Assembly (NCBI GenBank): GCA_026260175.1
Contig: JAKCWW010001774.1
Coordinates: 20,563 to 62,897, forward strand
DNA from: Reticulitermes lucifugus
Taxonomy: Eukaryota > Arthropoda > Insecta > Blattodea > Rhinotermitidae
Direction of reading: 5' to 3'
Length of the DNA stretch: 42,335 bases
Position numbers and translations under genes: made by a program. Shown here in pieces: positions 10,871-21,300 of the stretch; position 1 is the first letter of the stretch; every line of letters starts with the position of its first letter. The notes under the pieces are model-generated. The model was not told the origin of the DNA and did not search any database. It saw nothing but the letters and a program-made list of their open reading frames with translations.

Positions 10871-12215
10871 CTTATATTCATTCATCTACCACCGACTCTT
10901 ATACTGTTATAGTAGCCGATGACGGCTCTTTCTCAAAGTGATGTATTGATAGAGATCAGAAAAACAGGTGATTGGAGACCAACAAACAGCATTTACAATT
11001 AGAAGCTCCTCCAAACAGTGTGATTGTTAGGGGAATTTATTCCTTTCGGTCCTGTAGCTGTAAGTATGTGCAACACTTACAGTTTGATTTATCTGTTATA
11101 TTTTCTCGTGCCGAGTTTCAATGTCACGCGAGTTTCATTAGGAACTGTATCACGCACTCTACCTGTAGTATTACGACATATAATAAATTAATTCAACTTT
11201 CATGCCTTACGAGTATCACGGTAAGCATTGCTTTCGTAAGAAAATTGCTTGTAACCACGATTTATACCCGCATTTAACAAGTTGGGACTAGTCCGTGTTT
11301 GTGTAGAGTAGATGTAGATGTAGATTAGAGCCGTCACATATTTCCGTGACATGTCGGTACAGTGCTTGCAGTGATAAATATAAAAATAACCTCCATATTG
11401 AGTTGCTTTAACCAACAAGTGGGTTAATACTTTTACAGTGTTATTTATTATTGCCAATAATACGCTTCATAACATGTGATTATAGATCTCTGGCTCTCGA
11501 AATTTATTATCCTACGTTACATAAGACTGAAATCGAAGAACGTAACACTATACCTGCTTTAGTCTACAATCCGTTTCCTTAATTTTACAGAAAGAACAAA
11601 TTGACTCTGTAGAACACGTTTTATTACTATATATTTTTAAATGCCCTGATCATTAAGGCGTGTTTCAATATAGTTTTCTCGGGCGCACAGCCGCGTCAAC
11701 TCGTTTGAATACGTTTCGGGGACTAGCTCCGTCCCCATCCTCAGGCAAAACGAAAGTTTTAAAACTTATAATAAGACGTGTGTTTGTACCAACAATGTAG
11801 CGTTAACATTCGAACACTGACGCACGTTATTTCATGACAGAAAAATTCAGTTCTTATCTTCGACAACGGAGGTTTACAGATATGAGATGTGTAAAATGAA
11901 ATGAACCTTGAAGTAGTATAATTTCCTCCACACATCGCCCACTGTTGTACTGACTACAATATCTACTACAAATAAAGCTCTGTCGCGTCCTTCCTTAGTA
12001 ATTGAGTTTGTTTTGTTTTAAATTATACTCGTTTATATTGTTTATATGTAGGAATTGTTGTTCAAATACTCGGTTTTACGACTATAATCTTAACATTTTA
12101 ATGCATTCGTCTTTTATTTTCACACAAAAATGTAAATGTGGTTGGACACATACTTAGACATCCTCTTGCAAAACGTGACACTATTTCAGTTCTTGTATCA
12201 ACAGACGCTAGTTTA
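10871..12215. other. No gene recognised; contains a hairpin motif at 11711-11744
   Basis: AT-rich intronic sequence. Part of it (about 11640-11960) may belong to an old element, because it carries the same hairpin motif that elsewhere sits inside MITEs, but no second copy of the flanks was found in the window. Confidence 0.4.
11711..11744 (-). other. Recurrent hairpin motif, copy 2
   Basis: 34 nt: CTGAGGAT, stem GGGGAC, loop GGAGCTA, stem GTCCCC and GAAACGT. The six-bp stem is perfect. Its flanks differ from those of the other copies. Confidence 0.75.
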
Positions 12216-12244
12216 TTTGATTGGTAGAAATTCTACCAATCAAA
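12216..12244. repeat. Perfect 14-bp inverted repeat with one-base centre
   Basis: TTTGATTGGTAGAA, a single A, then TTCTACCAATCAAA. ATTCTACC recurs immediately downstream at about 12244-12251. It could be a cruciform, a regulatory palindrome or the junction of an old inverted duplication. Confidence 0.9.
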
Positions 12245-14463
12245 TTCTACCGTAGAATCGGTGAGACTTTTAATCTTCTTCCAGATCTTTTCCAGTTTGA
12301 TAATCAGTGACAGAAGACCTTCATTGTATTTAAAGTTCAGATTTAGTCCCAATTTAAATTTGAAATATAAAATATTATTTTCTTTGTTGTATGTGTATGT
12401 ACAGTTTCCTTTAAGAATGCGAAATTTTCGTCTAATGTTAATTGAGAATAAGTAATGTATTTTTAATATTATTTACTCTACATTTATTGCTGCCTATGTG
12501 TAGTTATATAAACTGTGTACTGTGTTTTGATACTTTGTGGTATCTGTTTTTATTGTAATTGGTCTTTTGTCAAAATTTTCGCTGTCTTAATTATTCCACA
12601 AGAAATATTTGCAACAGAACGTCTTTTATCCAGTAGGCGCGGTCTCAAGAACAACGTTCTTGTGTCTTTTATAAATTGTTTCCGGTACAGAATAGGCTGT
12701 TATAATGTTCTCCGTCTTTGGAAGAGAAAATTTGTATCATATTCATGACACGTGTCATCTACTTGTAACGAATAGTATAATAAAGCAGTAATTATCAAAT
12801 TGTATTCGCTTACGGACCCTTGGCAGCACTGGGATGCTTTAAATGTATCTCACGAATTAGCCAGACGTAGAAAGAACATAGAAGGCAAGTGACAGGCGAT
12901 ACCAGACGCCAATAATCTTCACCTTCCCCATCCATACTACGCCGTGACTTGTTAATCTACTGTTATTGAAACATATCCTTTTACTCGAGTGTGTTAACTG
13001 TCTTATATTAGGTTACTTTAAACATTGTTTTTAAAAATAATTATGTACTTATAAGAAGCCATTTAATATACGCTGTGTTACTAACAGTAAGAAAGCGAAA
13101 AGCGATGTTGTTGGGTGGGGGAAGGCTTACAAAACAGGTTTGAGTGGTTTATGGTCGGATAAATGTGAGCGTGCGTAACATGAGTTCTCCATTGTTTTTT
13201 AAATTAAACTTTAAAACATCTTGTGTGTCATTCTTACAAATGTGACAGCCACTGGCCCATAGCTCATACTACATAAACGAACCGATATGCAGGGTATTTA
13301 TTCTATCGCTGCTCCGAGGACGGTAGCCTTATCGCATAGAAAGCCTCCATCAACCGGGATATCCCGTGACATCTCCAGTGGTCAGGACAGCGATAAAAGA
13401 AACGCTGAGTACTTCGAATTGCTTGACTACATTTTTGTGAATTACAACTTTATGTAGTGTCGGATTATCCCAAATTTCAGTAATTTTTACAGTGTATGTC
13501 CACCAAAGTCAGGGTGCACCAGTTTAACATTAGAGGAAGTAACTCTGAGATGCACTCATGTGTACACAGTATGTCTTTTATCGTTTCCATGATCACGGTA
13601 GGTGTCACGAAATGTACTGGCGGTTGCAGGCTTCTATGTGATGAAGCTGCTGTGCTCGGGGACACGATAACAGGGACACACTGCATAATCAGATAACTGA
13701 TTGTTAGTAACTGAGTTGACTTATTTTGTCGCGAAATAACTGTATCAGCGGTACTCCATGCAACATCAGTTTCTGGAAAATGGTGCCGATGTTTTATCTT
13801 ATGTATCCTTGAAGATGGTAATTCGTATTTTTAGCAATTTTAACGACGTTTTCGATAACTCACGAGTATGTAGCGTCAAATGACGGGATGGTAATGGATA
13901 TGTCGGGAAATAAGGGAAACCACAAAAGAACTTATTCGCTTTATCGCCCGAGATTCGAACTACGCATTTGCCTAATATATTATCGAACCTAACCAAACCA
14001 AATCTGATTTATACTTCCTGAATGTAAGTCAGAAACGTTACTTCTTAAGCCAGTGTACTCAATAGGCGTACAGTGCATAAGACGTCACGTGTAGCAGTTT
14101 TTAGAGTTTGAAACGTTTAATTTCGAATGTACGAGTAAGGGGTAGTGATATTCCCGAAAATTTGTCTTAATTATATTTCTGAACACACATGGCAGCAGTT
14201 ACGTGTTGTATACAGTATTGCGGGCCCAATTATTTTCAAAATTGGAACGTGGATAATATTTAAACACATTTCTTGAGATTCATAATTTAGAAACACAGCA
14301 GAACTGAGTAATAATAATAAATGCTTAAGAAATATTGTTGGAAGCTATAAGATGTCGAAATATATGTTAAACTAAAGCTTTAAATAATGTTCTTTTGCTG
14401 TAAGCTGCTGGGTCCTGTAGTAAACCTGAGGATCGTCTCAGAGCCTTGTTTCTTGTCTTTCAG
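12245..14463. other. Intronic sequence before the second NfI exon; little recognised
   Basis: Contains the short repeat at 13625-13680 (shared with 28630-28695). Other open frames here lack conserved motifs or splice context. Confidence 0.4.
13625..13680 (-). repeat. Dispersed repeat fragment shared with 28630-28695
   Basis: GATGAAGCTGCTGTGCTCGG (GGACA follows) here matches GATGAAGCTGCCGTGTTCAG (GGACA follows) at about 28655. Similarity extends over 55-60 bases (GCAGGCTTCTATG against GCAGACTTCCTATG). The element class is unknown. Confidence 0.5.
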
Positions 14464-14520
14464 AAATCTTGAGTGGAATATGTGATAACAATAACGAGAA
14501 AGACGACGAGAGGGGAAAAG
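14464..14520 (+). CDS. NfI: Probable NfI short exon (57 nt, phase 1-1)
   Basis: A strong acceptor (TTGTTTCTTGTCTTTCAG, ending 14463) and a strong donor (AAAAG|GTAAGT at 14521) bracket 57 bases. Joined to the phase-1 end of the 3457-3640 exon, it reads EILSGICDNNNEKDDERGK without a stop. The other two frames contain TGA, so only the phase demanded by the upstream exon is open. The peptide is acidic/basic and polar, as expected of the linker after the NFI DNA-binding domain. Being a multiple of three with equal phases, it could be skipped without breaking the frame. I do not recognise the peptide itself as conserved; assignment rests on phase, splice sites and position, and a further intervening exon cannot be excluded. 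Confidence 0.65.
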
Positions 14521-15059
14521 GTAAGTTTCATTGTTGTACGTATTATATCTGTCTGTCTGTCACTCTGTCACTACTTGAGTTATAGTTAGGGTCTACATGG
14601 CGAAGTTATACACCCCCCCCGATGTAACAGTGCCTATATTTTCTACTGTATTTATGAAACGCGTTGTAGTAACACTTTTCAGGTGACAATGATTTAGAAT
14701 ATTATATGCATCGATTCGCAAATTCGGAATGTCTATTTTATTCTCGGAAATAAAGATTAAGGTAGGAACATGACTTTTACCAGAAACGGCTTCGAAACAG
14801 CACCAGCCGTGCTTATGCCTACAGCCACTCCACCCCAAATATTTACGGAGGTTTTTATTCGGTAGTGTGAAGCCACTGTTTTGCGTTTGGTCTTGTTGGA
14901 GTACTGAAGGGATCACAGATCACAACCGCAGATAAGCACTTTTACACCATCATTAAACTGAACGTTGTCATTGAAGACCATGATGATTGAGTGATTGAGG
15001 ATATTGCTAGCTTCGTAATTTGACGTTATGCATCCTGCTGTGTTTATAGACATAAACAA
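14521..15059. other. Intron sequence after the short exon; no gene recognised
   Basis: Contains a short TCTGTCTGTCTGTCACTCTG run near 14550. The 107-codon minus-strand frame at 14593-14916 shows no conserved motif. Confidence 0.4.
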
Positions 15060-15490
15060 ACAACACTATGCGTTCCGTCTGACACAACCTGTATTTGATG
15101 ATTATTTATACACTACATGTTTCGATCATTCGATCATCATCAGATGTACAGTCTGTATTTGACAATTATTTANNNNNNNNNNNNNNNNNNNNNNNNNNNN
15201 NNNNNNNNNNNNNNNNNNNNNNNNNNNNNNNNNNNNNNNNNNNNNNNNNNNNNNNNNNNNNNNNNNNNNNNNNNNNNNNNNNNNNNNNNNNNNNNNNNNN
15301 NACACTACATGTTTCGATCATTCGATCATCATCAGATGTACAGTCTGTATTTGACAATTATTTATACACTACATGTTTCGATCATTTGATCATCATGTGT
15401 ACTGTACACCTGATGATCAAATGATCGAAACATGTAGTGTATAAATAATTGTCAAATTCAGGTTGTGTCAGGCGGAACGCATGGTGTTGT
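15060..15490. mobile_element. Fold-back element with 64-bp internal tandem repeats and an N-run
   Basis: The left end ACAACACTATGCGTTCCG and the right end (reverse complement ACAACACCATGCGTTCCG) begin imperfect inverted repeats of about 85 bp, running through TGACACAACCTG and TTATTTATACACTACATG. Inside the left arm a 64-bp unit is repeated; complete unit 15302-15365, with earlier and later copies starting at 15110 and 15366. The structure, long TIRs made partly of tandem repeats, is that of Foldback-type elements. No coding sequence is seen. N bases occupy 15173-15301. Confidence 0.8.
15410..15433 (+). other. Recurrent hairpin motif in the fold-back element
   Basis: CTGATGATCAAATGATCGAA followed by ACAT. 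The mirror copies on the minus strand are at 15117-15143 and 15309-15335 and read CTGATGAT-GATC-GAAT-GATC-GAAACAT. The stem is only four bases in these copies. Confidence 0.6.
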
Positions 15491-16194
15491 TTTTCTTTAG
15501 CTTAGTAATGTCTGAAACTTGTATATGTGATCTTTATCATGCAGTTGACTTTTTATGTATTAAATTTTATTTAATTTAACCCAATATTTATGTCAGTCTT
15601 AACAGTGCTGTCAGTTATACGACTCTGTTCCTCATACATAGTCGCACACTTCAGTTAGTTTCAACTTACATTGAATCATAAAATAATTACTAATATTCAA
15701 TAAAATACTGTCAACACAACTGTGCGCTTGTGCAACGAAATGCTACAGGTTTCGGTCTCAATAGATCATTCTAATATAGTGGAATATGAAACATCACCAT
15801 CCCACATACCCTACAATCTTTCAAGTTACTTCATATACCAAAAAAAATTATGCTTCAACACGCTGATGAATTTTTATTGTTTAAGAAGAAATCCACACCC
15901 TAAATTATTATCTTTAATCCACGTAGGCCTGTATTTGCTTTCCGTGGTACTGTAATGACAGTTGGTATTCATTTTTCTCTTTAACCATCGAATATCCCAC
16001 ACAGCATAGTCAAATGTATGGTATTTCTAGTACAGCTGTGACGATGATCCGTGCAGCAATGCCTTCTAGCTCAGTTTGTGGTACGTCTATACGTCACCCG
16101 TATAACACTGTTAATTACTCGTTCAGTTCTGAATGCTTGTGATTCATTAAGAACACACAATCCACTGTTGGAGGTGCTGTGTACTTCATATAGA
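15491..16194. other. No gene or repeat recognised
   Basis: AT-rich. The 77-codon frame at 15722-15955 has no recognised motif. Confidence 0.4.
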
Positions 16195-16345
16195 TCGTTC
16201 AAAGTAGGAACAAATGGCGGGCTCATGTGAACGCGGTGATGAACCATCGGGTTCCGTGAAATGTGGGGAAGTTTATGGCTAGCTGAGGAACTGTTAGTTG
16301 TACAAGAAGGACTGTGGTTCATGAAGCTGCTTAGATCGTACACGA
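16195..16345 (+). mobile_element. LINE-1 family, copy c: 3' end only
   Basis: Matches copy a from GTGGCGGGTTCTGGTGAATG (here ATGGCGGGCTCATGTGAACG) through CATCGGGTTCCGTGAAATG to TTCATGAAGCTGCTTAG. About 150 bases, encoding only the last dozen or so residues and the 3' UTR. Confidence 0.75.
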
Positions 16346-16696
16346 CGATTCGGAGATTTGCCCTACTGGTGGTTGCTTTTGTAATGACATGTATTACTTC
16401 TTATTTTGGCATACGTAGTGGTGATGGTTAGGACAGAATTTTTCGCTGTTATGTCACTACTTACAGGTCTTGTATGGGGGGTCGTGTGTTCGAATCCGTC
16501 TCCGGAAGCCGGATTTTGTCTGTATAGTACTTTGTTGGTATCTTCAGTTCTTCCAGACAAATACAGAATGGCAACGTAAAACAGCCAACGATGGAATCAT
16601 CATATGAAATTTTCCGTTCTTTATTCACAGTCAGCTTACCATTCGACGCTATATTGTACATGCAATTGTGAAAAAGTTTTAAAACACCAGTATATA

Positions 16697-16940
16697 CAGT
16701 GGCGTAGCTAGATTTTTGGAGCCCGGGCGTGTAATCGCAATAGCCACTCCTAACAGAAATTATGAATTTAAAAGCAATTACGATTACTGAAATTTTTAGT
16801 AGGCTCAGTAATTTAAAATATCTGAAGCCCAGAAAAGTAGTTGTTTTACTAAAATATTCATTTAGCCGCCCCTTGGATTCTGCCGCGTAGGGTGGCCCAC
16901 CCCAACCCCCCACACCCCACCCCCTCCCCAGCTATGCCAA
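16697..16940. mobile_element. Possible hAT-like MITE
   Basis: Starts CAGTGGCGTAGCTAG and ends AGCTATGCCAAT, whose complement ATTGGCATAGCT pairs imperfectly with the start. The interior is A/T-rich and ends in a C-rich block (16911-16929). CAGTGGCGTAGC-type termini are widespread on hAT-derived non-autonomous elements. An 8-bp target duplication could not be confirmed. Confidence 0.45.
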
Positions 16941-17042
16941 TAAGTAGCTGTGTAATAGGACTACCTGATTCAAAGAAATGTTTTCCATCCTATTGTGGTG
17001 TAAAACACGTATCTGAGTGCTGAAGTGTGCATAGCACACTTA

Positions 17043-17240
17043 TTTGTTTTTGTGAGGTGCCGGGTTCAATTCTCTGTCCAGAATTACAGATATCCTGACG
17101 TCTTCATGGTTTTCCTGAGTATTACCATCCAAATTGTATTTTATTACCTAAAATTATGCCATGATCACTTCCTTCCACATCACTTTCAATTCATCATTCT
17201 ACTTTGTATCATCAAGTCTGTTACTAGTGTGTCGTTAAAT
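17043..17240 (+). mobile_element. SINE E copy, decayed
   Basis: Box-B-like CCGGGTTCAATTCTCTG, then GTCTTCATGGTTTTCCTGAG and ATGATCACTTCCTTCCACAT. These blocks occur in the same order at 21105-21300 and 34910-35103 (CTGACTGAAGTTTTATC, GGTTTTCCTCAGTGTCTCC and CGACCGCTTCCTTCTGCGTC). Confidence 0.55.
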
Positions 17241-17682
17241 AAACCAATACAGGATGAAAGTTGAATAAATCAGCCATTATGTGAAAGAATCAAGTAAAGA
17301 TATTCAACTATTAAGTTAAAGAAGCAATCAAAGATCTTGAGCCATACGAGGTGCAGTAAGTTACGGTTGATTCAGGAGTTAAATCTTTGCGTTGTGTGGC
17401 CAGACTGGCGCCTGTGTATTGCTGCATACTTGTACGCCTTGCGCAGATTTATGGTGACGTTCATCTCTGGCAAGGACCACACACTCACACTTCCCGTCCA
17501 TTCACTTCAGCGCAACAGGAAGCCAGTAAGGACAAAATGTGCGTTTACATTCCTTACAGAAATTTCAAAGGAATATAATTACTTAGTCGTAGTTTCGAAT
17601 TTCATATACGAGAGTCAGAAAATAATGTTTACATTTCACATAATTTGGTTTATATATATTCAGCTCTAATAAGAACAGTTGA

Positions 17683-17955
17683 ATTTTTTTTATTTAAGGG
17701 CTCGGTAGCAGATGATACGGACGCACCGCAGCCTTGAAGGCTTATTGTGCAACCCTGTGATGAAGATGATGAGGTTTTTTCTGCTTTTCAATTTTAATTA
17801 ATGAAATTGACAGAGGAAAACCGAAGTACTGGGAGAAAAACCTGTCCCAATGCCACTTTGTCCACCACAAATCCCACATGGACCGACCCCGGGATCGAAC
17901 CCGGGCCTCCGCGGTGAGAGGCCGGCGACTAACCACCTGAGCCATGACACTGCCT
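17683..17955 (-). mobile_element. SINE B copy, inverted, with target-site duplication
   Basis: The minus strand reads GTCATGGCTCAGGTGGTTAG, box B CCCGGGTTCGATCCCGGGGT and GACAAAGTGGCATTGGGACA, ending in an A-rich tail. It is flanked by CAGTTGA at 17676-17682 and 17956-17962. A clear, full-length insertion. Confidence 0.9.
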
Positions 17956-17962
17956 CAGTTGA

Positions 17963-20261
17963 GATTTAATCATGCTGCTATCCGACTGCATTTCCGCATA
18001 GTCTGCGCCACCAGTGAAACATCATATCGTGGGACGAACGTTTCTATTTTCTGTTGACAGAAGTCGTGTCATGTGTTACCAGCCATCGTGTCACGGCTGT
18101 TTCCACCTCGCGATCATCTTGAAATTCGTGGTCGCCAGGATTTTGCTTCGTTGCTGGAGTCAGATGATAATCGATTGGCGATTAATTCACCGCGTTTAAT
18201 CACTAAGAGAGTAGACTTCTTAGTTACCAAATTAAATGCCATGTGAACTTATCTTGTGATCTACTCTCATATTAACGTTCTCGTGTTTAAATAAGCAAGG
18301 ATCCCACGGGGCAAACATGCAGACCTGCAGGACTTCAACACATGTATAGCAGGTTTAATTCCACAAAGTCTCCAGCTTCACGCGCAGGTAACGTTAGCGA
18401 CCCTAGATTGATGTTACAAATCGTGACAGTGCGCGAACTTGTGTGCACGTAGATCAGTGTGTTTCTGAAATCAGAGCGGTGGAGGTGCCAGTATTCGTCT
18501 GCTTACGTAGCAGCTGCAATCATGTGAGTGAGGTAGGAGGGCCGTAAGGTTTGTGAGACTCGCGCTGAAGGTTGTCATGCAAAATGACGGGGACTTTGTG
18601 GTTGTAATCCTGCTATAAATAGTCTTACATTAAATTACAAATTCTCTGCTGCTGGGAGATATCGTGGGAAGACGTCACTTGAGGCCCATAAGTATGGGCG
18701 ACAGAACAGTATTCAAACTGATCTTAAAGAACTTTGTTGTCCAAGTATGAACTAACTCGAGCAGGTGCCAATAAATTATGAACCTCGAAACTTATTACCG
18801 TGTTCACAAAAGCACGCTACTAGTTCTTGTCCTAAGGCTAAAAACATCCGGTTTACACCCTCACATCCTGTTTGTTAAAACCGTTTCAAGGTAAGGCCAG
18901 TGACAGAGTTTTGTGAAAACGGTTAAAATCTTCGGACTACATAAAAAGAAGAGAATTTATACACCTGACGAACGACTATGAACTACCCAAGGAAGGCCGC
19001 GTACCATGGACTTCATAACTTGCTAGATAAACTACGTGGATTGGTCAGAAAATAAGCTTACTTGGCGTATAATTTCATAACTAAATAATGAAGCTGATTG
19101 TGATCATCAGGGCAATTCATCGCTGCGTTATTATCATCTGTCCCCAAAGCTAAAGCAAAATCTTGGCGGCCACAAATTTTAAAGATGATCGTGAGGTGGA
19201 AAAAGGTGTAACACTATAGCTGAACACACGACACGGACTTCTGTCAACGGGGAGCAAAAAACCTCGTCCCACGATATGATAAATGGCCCAGTCGTGGCGG
19301 GGACTATGTGGGATGGCTGTATAATTAAACCTGAACTGTTATTATTGGAGCGGAAAATAAAGAACCGCAAATGTATGCATTTTAAACTTATTTTCTGCCC
19401 CCCCCTTCCTACTTAGCACCTAGAAGAACTGCACGTACAGATTTGCCTTAACGCGCATACCGACCCTTCGATCGTGTTGGCCTGATGCTCCCGGGATCGT
19501 ATTCACCAGCCGACCTGATATTTCTGATTTTCCTCGGTCTCAACAGAAGAATACTTTGAGAGTGCTATCAATGAGAATTTTTCGAAATGACTTAATGGCG
19601 CCTAACTTTTTTTTTTTTAAGTTTCGGTCCCTGTGTTGGTATTAACATGAGATTCCCTCTACATTTACTTTGTCAGTCCGTAACCACAACGATTCGCGCA
19701 GTCGCCATATTTGTTGCATATCTTAACGTACCAAAACATTCCATACATAATTTATGCTGTCTCCACACGTAGGCCTAATTTCTCATGATTAGCTCCAAAT
19801 TTCCTTAAATTTTAGCCAGCAGTCACAAAGCTACATGGCTCCATGTATTACTTGCGACCACCATATTGTATTCTTACATTGTACAGAATATTACCGCAAC
19901 AAAACTTGGGTATTCTTCAAAGATATTATTTCAGCGTGTTTTATGACCTTAATATCAGGTGGTTTTCGCTTTGCTGGCGCCCCAGAAACTTGCACAGACG
20001 TTATGTAAATGCTACTAACTGTGGGAAATTATCAAGTGCAGAGGCGAGTCTATCTCTAATCGCTGCTCATCTTAAATTAAAAATAATATCTATCGGTATA
20101 ATTTAAAATTACGTACCAGAAAACGGAGGTAGCCTGCTTCATAAAGGCGATGTGTATAACAGATCATGAACAGTGATACAATGAATCAAACACTTAGAAG
20201 ATTTGAGGTTCTTACAGCGACGTTCATAGAGATTCAAGTCTTCAAGTTAGACAGTTGCTTC
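17963..20261. other. No gene or repeat recognised
   Basis: More than 2 kb without a recognised element. Around 18878-18928 there is a short inverted pair (AACCGTTT and AAACGGTT). Open frames such as 19179-19370 on the minus strand and 19843-20106 on the plus strand show no domain or splice context. Confidence 0.35.
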
Positions 20262-20345
20262 GATGTCGAAAGATGGAAGCAGCAAAATCGTCGGAGACTT
20301 TGGTAACTATTTACCAATGGACACGGTGTCGTATCCTTGAATTTT
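20262..20345 (+). mobile_element. MITE H fragment
   Basis: GGAAGCAGCAAAATCGTCGG, AGACTTTGGTAACTATTTAC and CACGGTGTCGTATCC align with GGCGGCAGGTATCTCCGAAA, CATTAGCATTTATATAC and CACTCTGCCATATCTC at 30426 onward and with the 29268-29370 copy. It has decayed and lacks the upstream hairpin half. Confidence 0.5.
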
Positions 20346-20424
20346 TATTGGCAACAACCTTTAAAGAAATATGTATTCTTGTCGCAAATTTCATGAAAAT
20401 CCAGTTTCCCGCAGCAAATTGGGC

Positions 20425-21075
20425 AAGTTTGCTTACTGCACATTTCATCTTGTACTATCTTCTGCACGTTTCTTCTTTTACTAACTTCTGCACGTTTCTT
20501 CTCCTACTAACTTCTGCACGTTTCTTTTCCTACTAACTTCTGCACGTTTCTTCTCTTACTAACTTCTGCACTTTTCGTCTCTTACTAACTTCTGTACATT
20601 CCATCTCCTACTAACTTCTACACATTTCTTCTCCTACTAACTTCTGCACGTTTCTTCTCTTACTAACTTTTGCACATTTCTTCTCTTACTAACCTCTGCA
20701 CATTTCTTCTCTTAATAAATTCTGCAGTTTTCGTCTCTTACTAACTTCTGTACATTCCATCCCCTACTAACTTCTACACATTTCTTCTCCTACTAACTTC
20801 TGCACATTTCTTCTCTTACTAACTTTTGCACATTTCTTCTCTTACTAACCTCTGCACATTTCTTCTCTTAATAAATTCTGCAGTTTTCGTCTCTTACTAA
20901 CTTCTGTACATTCCATCTCCTGCTAACTTCTACACATTTCTTCTCCTACTAACTTCTGCACATTTCTTCTCCTACTAACTTCTGCACATTTCTTCTCTTA
21001 CTAACTGCAGCACATTTCGTGTCTTACTAAATTCTGCAGTTTTTATCCCTTCCTGACTTCTGCACGTTTCAACTT
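20425..21075. repeat. 26-bp minisatellite with 156-bp higher-order units
   Basis: About 24 tandem copies of a unit like CTTCTGCACATTTCTTCTC followed by TTACTAA (26 bases). Variant units recur in fixed order: the word CGTCTCTTACTAACTTCTGT occurs at 20576, 20732 and 20888, exactly 156 bases (six units) apart each time. The strand is pyrimidine-rich. It ends against SINE E. Confidence 0.95.
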
Positions 21076-21104
21076 TCACTGCCTTCGGCGTGACGCTGTC
21101 AGGC

Positions 21105-21300
21105 ACCGAGCAGGTTAGAGTAGCGGCAACGTTCTAGACTTGTATTTGGGCGGTGTCATGGTCGAATGTCAAATGAGACATTGGCTGCCCTGACTGAAGT
21201 TTTATCCTGGTTTTCCTCAGTGTCTCCATGAAAATTCCAATATAGTTATTTATTTAGTTAACTACAAATTTCTTCCAAATCCTTCCAGATTTATAATTTA
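21105..21300 (+). mobile_element. SINE E copy
   Basis: The tRNA-like head is GAGCAGGTTAGAGTAGCGGC (box-A-like) and CATGGTCGAATGTCAAAT (box-B-like). The body CTGCCCTGACTGAAGTTTTA and GGTTTTCCTCAGTGTCTCC is shared with 34910-35103. No poly(A) is visible. Confidence 0.65.
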
